NCBI GenBank assembly: GCA_958430865.1
Contig: CAUDNR010000536.1
Location: 4,439 to 29,809, forward strand
DNA: 25,371 bases
Reading direction: 5' to 3'
From: Entrophospora sp. SA101
Taxonomy: Eukaryota; Glomeromycota; Glomeromycetes; Entrophosporales; Entrophosporaceae
Positions within the stretch are counted from its first letter, which is position 1. The number at the start of each line of letters is the position of its first letter. The position numbers and the translations under genes are program-made. The notes beneath the pieces were generated by a model. The model saw only the letters and a list, made by a program, of their open reading frames with translations. It ran no database searches and was not told the origin of the DNA. This document shows, piece after piece, positions 1-8,243 of this stretch.

Positions 1-216
1 CAATCGTTGGTTTGGCGATTGGTTCAATCGTTGGTTTGGCGATTGGTTCAATCGTTGGTTTGGCGATTGGTTCAATCGTTGGTTTGGCGATTGGTTCAAT
101 CTTTGGTTTGGCGATTGGTCCAATCGTTGGTTTGGCTATTGGTTCAATTGTTGGTTTGGCGATTGGTTCAATTGTTGGTTTGGCGATTGGTTCAATTGTT
201 GGTTTGGCGATTGGTT
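1..216 (-). repeat. Nine tandem 24-bp units encoding an octapeptide repeat
   Basis: Units begin at 1, 25, 49, 73, 97, 121, 145, 169 and 193. Read on the minus strand in the frame of copy A they encode EPIAKPTI, with one GPIAKPKI unit (97-120). Most differences between units are third-position changes (ATC/ATT for Ile), so the peptide is better kept than the DNA. The array probably continues beyond base 1. Confidence 0.9.
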
Positions 217-3200
217 CAATTGCTATTCCAACAATCGATCTAACGACAGTTTCTTTTGCTTCAGTAATTTTGGTGGATTCTTTATCATTCGTTGGTGGTA
301 GTGGTAAAGTTTTTGTTTTACTTTCTTGAGATTGTGTTATAGTCAAATTTATCGGGGTTTCTTTTTTATTTATAGAGTTTTGTGTTAATCGTGAATTTTT
401 GAGTGAATTTGATCGTGATAGTTGTAATTGATGTAGTGGTGGTAGTGGTAATGGTGGTGGCGATGCCAGCAGTGATGATAATTTTGATTTTGGTATTTGT
501 TGTTGTTGTTGTTGTTGTCTTGGCTTCTCTTGAGAAATCTTTTGTATATTTGGTAAAACCTTTTCTTTTTTTGGAGTGACAACTTGTTCTTGTGGCATGT
601 TTAGTGGTTTGTCTGTTTTAAAGGAAGTAATTACAGGATTCAAATTTGTTGTATTTTGATTATTAGAAATATCAAGGACATTGTTGTTGTTAATGGCATT
701 GAATGGTGTAGGTAATGGTTTTGATGATGAAGATGGTGATAATAATGAAGATGGCGATGGTAATGAAAATGGTGATAATGGTGATGATAGTGAAGATGGT
801 AATGAAGATGATGGCGAAGAAGATGGCGAAGTTGATGGTGAAGTTGGTAGTGAAGATGGCGGTGAAGATAAAGTAGTAGAAACAACCGAATTTGAACTTG
901 TTTTGTGAGTTATTTTCGATGATGATGATGATGCCAACAATGATGATGTTAATAAAGATTGCGTAGTTGAAGGAGCGTTGGAATTGATATTATTGTTTGA
1001 TATATCCGTTTTGGTGTACGAGTTTTCGGTTCGATAATTGCTATCAAGTGCAGTTGAAACTTTAACTAGAGAATTATCACCAGTGTTTGTATTGTTTGGA
1101 TTATTTGGATCGTATGGTAAACTACTTGTTGATATCGCTTTAGGTACATATTTACTTTGAACACCAAGCTGATCAAAGCTGGTTTGTCCGCTAGTATCTT
1201 TAACAGGAAGAGGTGGAATTTCTATTTTAATATATTTAGCTCTTTGTCTATTGACCAAAGCGGAAGCGCTTACAAACGCCGGATTATTTGAATTTGATGT
1301 AATGTGATGTGAATTTGAATGTCCAGATGATGGCTTATTTCGCAATTTTGAAAACAATCTTCTTAACTTGGTTTTTTTGCCACTTGTATTATTTGAATCT
1401 GGATGATCTTTAAGAGAGTCAGGAAAAGTAGTTTTTTCACTTGGCGGTGTTGTGTTCAAAAAGTCTATTAAATCTTGAGCCTGGTGTTTTCTTCTTTTAC
1501 TTGAGTCATCTAATAAATCATCAAGATCATCATCATCATCATACAAATGGATTGGTTCAGGCCTTCTTGATTTCGAAGGTACTGTATGATCGACACTTTG
1601 GAATTTATTTAAAGCATGAGTATTTCTGTTTTTATTAATATTCTCATTATCGTTTTTAATAGAAATCATCCGTTCCAAAGATTTAATACGATGTAATGAT
1701 GACGATGAATGTTTTGTATTTAATGAATTAGCAGTTGATATTGGTGATATTGGTGACAATGGTGAAAAAGGTGAACCAGGTGATGATGAATGAAAACTAA
1801 TTAATAAATTGTTTTTTATATATAAATCAGGCCCACTACCAAATCCAGGCCCTGTTTGACTATTGTAAAATATTGCGTTATTTGAATCATGAACCCTTGC
1901 AATTATAATATCTTTCTCTTTCATCCTATTACTATCCCCATCCCCATCATTATTATTGCTATTATTATAATCATCATTATAGTTCCTACTACCACTACTT
2001 TCACTTCTACCACTATTTCTATTATCATCATTTTCAAAGAATGAAAATATAAAACTATCAAATGTTTTTAACTCGTCAAATGGTTTCCAATTAACAGGAT
2101 TATATCCTCCAATTATTTGATGATCATTATTCAATCTTGTGATTGTTAATGTTGAACCTTTATCATCACATAAACGATGAAATTTTCTAATACTAAAACC
2201 GTCTCTAGTTGTACTAAATAACAATTTAAAAGTGAATGGTAAATTCTTGGTGTTGTTATAAAAATATTGATCTTTCTTGTCGATCCAACTTGAAATTATT
2301 CTAATATGCTTTAATTTAAGAATTTCTGAATCAAATTCAAATTTTTTGGAAGGCAGGAACTTAATACTACTATTATTACCATTATTATTGCTATTAATAC
2401 TACTGTTATTATTACTATTGCTATTATTATTATTGTCACTATTATGATCATTATTAAATTGCATTGATGCAGGGTCTAATATACAACCCAATATTTCAAA
2501 AAATGTTTGTTTGTCAAATAGCCGTTCAAATGGTAAAACTTTATTTTTAAACCCTGGTCCATTAATATCTATCCATCTAATTAGTGGTATACAATCTTTG
2601 ATGATTTCTTTGATCTCTTCAAAATTTTCAATTGTCCAATTTTTCAAATCACAAATTTCCAATGTACTAACTGAACCTTTTGAAATTCCCCATCGAACCA
2701 AATACTCCCAAATCTTAAGTTCATCATCCAATATAAAATCATCTCTCCTAAGTATAAGTAACATTAAATCTTTATCTATATTCAAATGTCTTTTAGAATT
2801 AAATAATAAATTTGGATCTTTGCAGATTAGTTGAAGACATTTATCACTCAGAGATGAGCATGTCTCATGATTATAAATGATCTCTAGTATTTCAATTGGA
2901 TCATGTTGTAGAATGATTGATTGATTTTGAAGTAAATATGTTTGTATATGACTTATCAATTTTGTTAGTTGAAATTCATCCGATGCTACAAGAATATTGA
3001 TCAATTCCATTGTATTATGTTCTACCAAATCAATATCACCCGTATATAAATACCTTTTTTTTTTTTTCAAAAAATAAAAATCAATAAATAAAATTAAAAA
3101 AAATTTTTTTATTTCACATTAATAATTTTAACCATTTACTTTAACAATGCTTGAAAAATATTTGAAGAAATATTTGGTTTCCTAAATCTAATTATGCCGT

Positions 3201-3393
3201 TTTCACGCTTTATCCAAGTTTCAGATAAAGCGACTTGAAAATAAGGTGAACGAGCACTCAAAATGATTGAGTGTGCTTTGAAATTTTTTACATTTGCACC
3301 TTCACCAACACTTATAATCATATCATAATTCTTTCCTATTTCAAGAATTTGTCCTATATCGCAAGAAAGATCTTTGTGAAAAGCAGAATCCAT
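1..3393 (-). CDS. BTB-BACK-TLDc protein with long disordered tail (copy A), partial at the window edge
   Basis: Two exons are seen: 3393-3140 and 3053 to beyond base 1, with an 86-nt GT...AG intron (3139-3054). The splice joins LLK to YLYTGDID, the usual end of a BTB fold. At least 1102 residues are encoded with no stop. BTB lies at about residues 17-130 (core FKAHSIILSARSPYF), BACK at about 135-245, an Asn/Ser linker at 284-315, and TLDc from about 332 to 502 (SSWID, FSTTRDGFS, IIGGYNPVNW, GPGFGSGPDLY). An Asn/Asp/Ser insert splits the TLDc, and its usual last strands (a YEVFQ-like end) are not visible. The remaining 600 residues are Ser/Pro/Asn-rich with a Gln run, polyproline stretches and a terminal octapeptide repeat. 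BTB-BACK proteins commonly serve as Cullin-3 substrate adaptors; TLDc is linked to oxidative-stress and V-ATPase roles in other eukaryotes. The substrate is unknown. Because the exon is open to the edge, the 3' end lies outside. Confidence 0.85.
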
Positions 3394-3802
3394 TATTATT
3401 TTTTTTCTTAATAATAATTTTTCTCAACATTAATTATTATGCACCCCCCCTTATTTTCACATTAAATATGTAGATAGTTATAATTTCTCTTTCAAAAAAA
3501 TTATAAATTTATAAAACTTTGTAATTTAAACAATAAAGTATCCAATGTTTATATTTACGTGTTTTTAATTATAGGATGATTTGAATTGTTGAATTTGATA
3601 TTGCCAAAATGCTCAAGTTTTTTAAATGTTTGACGTAATAACAACATAGCAACTTGTTCACGAAATTAAAAGCGTTGTATAAAGAACTCAGTATTCAATG
3701 AATCAATATTCAATGAATCAATATTTCAATGAGTCAATGATGCTGAATGCTGATTACTGAGTAGCTGAGAATCTATTTTTTTAAAACATAATTTTTGGGG
3801 AA
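2206..3802. repeat. Segmental duplication, copy A
   Basis: This 1597-bp stretch recurs in the same orientation at 22439-24035 with a constant offset of 20233 and no gap that I can find. I saw differences only near the promoter-distal end (3733, 3766, 3770). It covers most of exon 2, the intron, exon 1 and about 409 bp upstream of the ATG. Outside these borders the two loci share nothing obvious. Confidence 0.95.
3394..3802 (-). promoter_or_regulatory. Upstream region of BTB copy A, duplicated with the gene
   Basis: About 409 bp upstream of the copy A start codon is shared almost base for base with the region upstream of copy B (23627-24035). It contains a run of seven C (about 3444-3450) in otherwise AT-rich DNA and a tandem ATTCAATGAATCAAT motif around 3692-3740. 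No specific factor site is claimed; the promoter role is inferred only from position. Confidence 0.4.
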
Positions 3803-3807
3803 AATTT

Positions 3808-3899
3808 TAATTCGAATAAAACGAATAACAGCCAAAAAGGAGAAATTAGATATTGAGTGTCCCCTGGAGCCGAATGGCTTATTTAATGAAAAAATTGGG

Positions 3900-3971
<72 letters not shown>

Positions 3972-4365
3972 AATTCGAATAATTAATTCGATTAAGAAAA
4001 TTGATTCGAATAAGAAAATTAATTCGAATAAGGAAATTAATTTTTGAATAAAACAAATAATTCGAAAAAAATTAATTCGGATAAAACAAATAATTAAGGT
4101 CCAGTTTAAATTCAAGCTCACTGGAAAGATTTCTATTTATTAAAAGAAACATGAATCTTGTCAATTTTTATAATAATAAAATCAATATTAAATCTTGTTG
4201 TATATATATATAGTTTGAATATTTAAGTAATTGAACAACCCATGATTCCAAATAATCTAATAAAATGAATGAACAAACCAAAGATTCCAATAATAATAAT
4301 GAATAAAACAAATAATTCGAATAAAGCGAATTAAATTTTTAATTCGAATAAGAATTTGTATTACG
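3808..4365. repeat. Field of degenerate ATTCGAATAA-type repeats
   Basis: The motif (A)TTCGAATAA and variants (TTCGATTAAG, TTCGGATAAA, GCGAATTAAA) recur at about 3810, 3973, 4005, 4022, 4060 and again at 4315-4365, separated by A-rich spacers. The field starts within a few bases of the end of the duplicated segment (3802) and is absent at the matching point of copy B. No coding sequence is seen in it. It may be a non-autonomous element or an expanded low-complexity spacer. Confidence 0.5.
3899..3970. repeat. (AAC)n microsatellite
   Basis: About 24 uninterrupted AAC units. The apparent reading frames across it on both strands (poly-Asn, poly-Thr, poly-Val, poly-Leu) are only products of the repeat. 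Confidence 0.95.
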
Positions 4366-4756
4366 AATAGAAGCCTAGATTTGGTTAACCAATTTTGCAT
4401 CGTTATAAAGCGAAAATTGGTTTATGGTAGTTCGGTTTATCGAGGTTTGATTGTATTGCATAATTCCCATTATCTGGGAGTTTAGTTACACCATAGCAAG
4501 GAATAATCAACCTGATCTAATTTTACAATAATTTACTGATTGGCTAATACTAATCTGTATTTCACAAAACCCTATTGTGTTGAAGAATTACTTCAAAAAC
4601 GAATTAAGCACTTCCCTACGAACAAATATAAATACATGACATATGTAATGGAACCATTGGTGTGATTTAGTAGTCATCATTCATTTCCGCTGATATTTGA
4701 TAACCGACCAATGAATTTGTTAGAAATCAGAAGGCGTCTTCAGAAATTAAAATCTG

Positions 4757-4927
4757 ATTAGATTAAGATTTGATTTTGTTAGCAAGAGTGGCTTGAAAGG
4801 AAGTCTGATTATTGAGAACTTTCCTAATTTAGAGAGGTTAGATTGTTATCGTAACCAATTTACTAGCATAAATTTAAAGAATTTACCTAAACTTACCTTT
4901 TTCGATTTGATTAAGATTAATAAATAA
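4757..4927 (+). pseudogene. Leucine-rich-repeat protein fragment
   Basis: One frame reads VSKSGLKGSLIIENFPNLER followed by LDCYRNQFTSINLKNLPKL and stops at 4925-4927. The spacing of Leu/Ile/Asn (NLxxLDCxxNQFTSINLxxLPxL) is a typical LRR turn as found in the large LRR families of these fungi. Only about two repeats are present and the upstream part has stops in the relevant frames (for example TAG at 4759-4761 in the frame starting MNLLEIRRRL). I take it as a truncated remnant, not a working gene. Confidence 0.6.
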
Positions 4928-5450
4928 ATTATCATTACAAATATTCATAATATTTGAAATTTTGAAATTTTGAAATTTTTTGGATTTACAAATATTCATT
5001 GTTATTTTTTGTAAATCTTACGGTACAGATCATCTATAATCATACTAAAACAAAAAAAATTATATCATTTTAAAAAATTTAACCAATAAGTTTTATTGTT
5101 CATGACTCAAGCTTCAAAACTTATCGGCTGGTTTTTTTCTTAAACTGAAAATTGGCATTTTGGAAATTCCAAATTTTGTTATGCACCTAAGAAATTGAGA
5201 CCAAGTAAATTTCGTGCAACAACTTTTTTTTTATAAAATATTTTCTACAACATTAAAAGAAAATCATTACCAAATTTTGGTCGTGAGATTCAAAATATTG
5301 TATATATAACACGAAAATTATTGTATTTCTGAGCGTAACTCAAATTTAAAAAATCTATGGAAAGAAAATTTGAGACAAATTTTTTTTTTAGATTAATAGA
5401 CTCCCTTTCCAAAGCTGAATTGAATGGTGGTGGGTTTTTTAAAATCCAAT
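4928..5450. other. Intergenic, AT-rich, no feature seen
   Basis: Poly-A/T tracts and short imperfect repeats (GAAATTTT at 4957-4979). No coding frame or RNA gene could be supported. Confidence 0.5.
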
Positions 5451-5506
5451 GTGTGGATCACATAATATTTCAAAAGTTTTAACTTTTGAGTATAGGTGAT
5501 CCGCAC
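5451..5506. repeat. 56-bp two-part palindrome (MITE-like)
   Basis: Outer arms GTGTGGATCAC (5451-5461) and GTGATCCGCAC (5496-5506) pair with one G-T mismatch. Inner arms CAAAAGTT (5471-5478) and AACTTTTG (5481-5488) pair perfectly around a 2-nt loop. This is the form of a short fold-back element or the remains of terminal inverted repeats. Confidence 0.6.
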
Positions 5507-6023
5507 TGCAAGATTTATTTTTAATAGTAAAATAAATCTTAATCAAATCCTAAAGATTAAATAAATTTTTGATCAACAAATTTATGAGGGCAGATCAATC
5601 AATCCAAATCAAAAATTTAATTTTGATTTTTTTTGATATGTGTATTAATGAATATGATGATTGTGATCACTAGGCGTAATTGCCAAAGTTGTTGATGACA
5701 ATAACGTTGAATTTACCATTCCCTCCCTACAAATGACAGCATAATAAAGATTAATGTTCAAAAAAACACGTCATACATCAATTGCACCCAGTCAGTTCCC
5801 GATCCAGAATGTGCTCACTGTTCACAAGATACAGGGCCTCACGTTACTACGAAGGTGTATATATGTTTGCCATTTATGTGACGATGAGCAGGATCGGTCC
5901 CTTCAATTTTGATTGTTTAAAGGTAGACTTTGTTAAATACAGGGGGTTAAGAGAAATCAAATAAGCGTTAGTGCATTCCATCATTGTAAAAATTAAAAAA
6001 ATTTTTTTTTTTTGAATTAAATC
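5507..6023. other. Intergenic, no recognised gene
   Basis: A 60-codon frame at 5782-5964 (plus) matches no family I know and has no clear splice partners. The rest is AT-rich with poly-T near 6002-6013. Confidence 0.4.
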
Positions 6024-6076
6024 AGCAAAGTGTCACTTTTTGATCCATTTTTATTTTTTTTGTATTACACTTTGCT
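6024..6076. repeat. Perfect 10-bp inverted repeat with 33-nt spacer
   Basis: AGCAAAGTGT (6024-6033) is matched by ACACTTTGCT (6067-6076). The spacer is T-rich. It could be the ends of a very short inverted-repeat element. Confidence 0.55.
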
Positions 6077-6204
6077 CACCCGCACATGCTTAATTAAAAA
6101 ACCTGTTATATATAAGAATCATCATATTGTCTAACTTGTTTACATTTCATTCCAAAAAAGAAAAAAATTATTTTCGAGCCTTAACCTTTTGAATTATATT
6201 AATA

Positions 6205-6270
6205 TGTATATATATATATATATACATGTATTTATTTTTTTATTGTTATTATTATTATTATTATTATTAC
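6205..6270. repeat. (TA)n and (ATT)n simple repeats
   Basis: A (TA)n tract flanked by ATG/CAT near 6205-6227 is followed by an (ATT)n run near 6243-6269 and poly-T to 6295. No coding meaning. Confidence 0.85.
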
Positions 6271-6404
6271 TCATTCATTTTTTTTTTTAAATTTTTTTGA
6301 AATGGATGAAAGAAAAGAAATAACGAAAAGGAGAAACATTTCTTTTTAAGGTGAGGTTACAGAGATTCTATCGTCCGTGTTTGAACAAAGAGATTAACCT
6401 GAAT

Positions 6405-6545
6405 CCCAGTCCCGTTGGGTATGATGAGAAAGGAAAAAGCGGGTGGGACTGGGCCTTTATCCTACATCCGAGCCCTTTTGATTCTTGGTAAGTATGTCAA
6501 TATTTGCTTTTATGCAAAATATTCGTGAATCAAAGAGAAGGGCTC
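6405..6545 (+). ncRNA. Candidate structured RNA: two consecutive strong stems
   Basis: Stem 1 pairs CCCAGTCCC (6405-6413) with GGGACTGGG (6445-6453), nine bp. Stem 2 pairs GAGCCCTT+TTGATTC (6470-6484) with GAATCAA (6527-6533) and AAGGGCTC (6538-6545), fifteen bp interrupted by a 4-nt AGAG bulge. Its top has a further stem, AATATTTGC (6499-6507) with GCAAAATATT (6514-6523). The block is GC-richer than its surroundings. I could not match it to U1-U6, 5S, RNase P/MRP or SRP RNA. The strand is not decided by the sequence. It might instead be a small-RNA precursor or a fold-back transposon relic. Confidence 0.35.
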
Positions 6546-7403
6546 GAAGAAATCTTGTTGCAGGAGTGGTTAAAGGTATAACACTAGGTTACTATGTTAT
6601 ATAGCACATTCCGAGACATGACTCTTGTGTTTCGAGACTTTTAGCCTTGATAGCAGGAGGATTGACGTGATAATCAGCGGACAATTTTAGTAATTCTGAG
6701 ACCTATTGTCAATAAAATCAGAATTATAATATTAAAAAAATTTTTAAATATTGGAATTTTTTCCTCTGTTGGCGTTGTTGCCTTCGAAATAGAATACTTT
6801 CTGCATGGTCCTTGTTCCAGAAACATGGGTGATGCAATTGTTTGTTATACCAGAATAAAAAAATAACGATGAAGAAGGAATCGTGTCCAGCGGTAATACA
6901 CATACACCGAAGCGCAATTAGCAGTGGGATGCGAAAAGTTCCATTACCGGAGAGTACGGAACAGGAAAACGAACAACAAAAAGAAAGACGATTTACGAAG
7001 GGAAAAAATTAAATTTCTTTAAACGAGATTGATAAAAATAATTAATCGGTATGAACAATCAATATTCAAAAGTGCATTTAATTGATTTCGATTTTTCATT
7101 TTTATAAAATAATAATGATTTTTTCACGTTTTTGTTGATTAGAATCATTGTATCATACAAATAAATAAAGGCAATCATTTCTGTTACTTTCCAAAGAGAC
7201 TACTTAGTGATTTTTTTTGATGTTGTATTTTTTAATGATTATTCTTGACACATTTCCATATATGTTGTTAAACCACGCCTATACCTCTTAAAATATGCAT
7301 TCTTTATTTCTGGGAATTTATCGTGATCAAAAGTAAATCTTATGTCAAAGAGAAAATGTGAATTTTTCTTAATGATTAAATTTGACCGAAAAAGAAGTAG
7401 GGG
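6546..7403. other. Intergenic, no recognised gene
   Basis: Part (6560-6970) is less AT-rich than its surroundings, with short open stretches on both strands, but no conserved domain, tRNA-like fold or clear exon chain was found. Confidence 0.35.
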
Positions 7404-7625
7404 ATGATGGATCACATTGCTGCTAATTTCGCATGGATTACAAGAAAATCCATATTCTCAAAGTCTGGACGGTTTGGATTTTCAAAGGTCAATAAAATAT
7501 ATTATACATGCATGTTGGGAGACATCATTGGGTTAAAAACGATGATTTTAAATAAAGATGGTTCGGTAGTAAATGAGATCGATTCTAATGGCACATTCAC
7601 TTTTGATTTTAAATTATTTAATTAA
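7404..7625 (+). CDS. Small unrecognised ORF, possibly the 3' exon of a gene remnant
   Basis: A 73-codon frame, MMDHIAANFAWITRKSIFSK through to a stop after FDFKLFN. Composition is balanced, with no low-complexity tract (ILNKDGSVVNEIDSNGTFTF), unlike most chance frames here, so it may be real or a remnant. I do not recognise the family. No signal peptide or membrane segment is seen. No upstream exon with a good splice donor could be tied to it. Confidence 0.25.
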   Translation: MMDHIAANFAWITRKSIFSKSGRFGFSKVNKIYYTCMLGDIIGLKTMILNKDGSVVNEIDSNGTFTFDFKLFN

Positions 7626-8243
7626 TTATGATTCCCAAATACACGTTATTCTGTTCTTTAGGGTAAAATATTATTTGATCACGGAGTTAATGTTAATAAT
7701 GTTATATCACCAACTTTTGTAAAAATATTTTATACATTTGTTTTTTATCATCATTAATTTGAAATATTATCGTACATCTGTTAATAATCGTGTAAAAAAG
7801 TGGAGAATTTTTTATTATTATATGGGAAAAACCAAAACTACAATAATATTCTTATGTACAAACAGCTTTACAAAGATGTTATAATCTAAAGAAAAAAATG
7901 GGTTTAAATTAACGGTTCAAAAAATCTGAATTAATCCATCTAAACTCATATCTAATGATCGATTGGACTATATACAATGATTTTTACCCTATATTATTAT
8001 ATATGTATATAAATAAATACACTTTTTTAGGTTTTTTTTTTTCCTAAAAATGGATTTGTTTGGTATATTATTAATAAACATCTCACGTAACAAGGTCTCA
8101 AGGTCCTAGCCATATAAAACTATTAATCAACTAATCATTGATTTATACTTCAGACAGTTGATCGAGAGGACCGACTTATCAAGTTTGCCTGTATATGATT
8201 GGTTTAGTATTAATGATGTTTGATGATGTTGATAATGTTTGCA
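7626..8243. other. Intergenic downstream of the histidine kinase and the small ORF
   Basis: AT-rich, no gene seen. The last 200 bases probably hold the 3' untranslated region of the minus-strand kinase, but no polyadenylation signal can be fixed with confidence. Confidence 0.4.

Noticed and set aside
1..216. CRISPR-like array
   Set aside because: Units are contiguous 24-mers without spacers and are in frame with a protein; the host is eukaryotic.
7..329. Plus-strand frames of 78 and 105 codons
   Set aside because: They are the antisense of the 24-bp repeat in copy A; a repeat whose period is a multiple of three keeps several frames open.
681..908. Plus-strand Asp/Glu/Gly-rich 75-codon frame
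   Set aside because: Antisense of the Ser/Pro-rich tail of copy A; the sense frame is continuous with BTB-BACK-TLDc.
2511..2834. Plus-strand 107-codon frame, repeated at 22744-23067
   Set aside because: Exact antisense of the BACK region in both copies; identical only because the DNA is duplicated.
3773..4121. Poly-Leu, poly-Asn, poly-Thr and poly-Val frames
   Set aside because: Products of the (AAC)n microsatellite read in different frames.
5782..5964. 60-codon frame MHPVSSRSRM
   Set aside because: No family likeness, no splice partners, length within what chance allows.
6485..6495. Minus-strand ATACTTACC, like the 5' end of U1 snRNA
   Set aside because: No U1 stem-loops, Sm site or other conserved U1 segment follows; more likely a chance splice-donor-like GGTAAGTAT on the plus strand.
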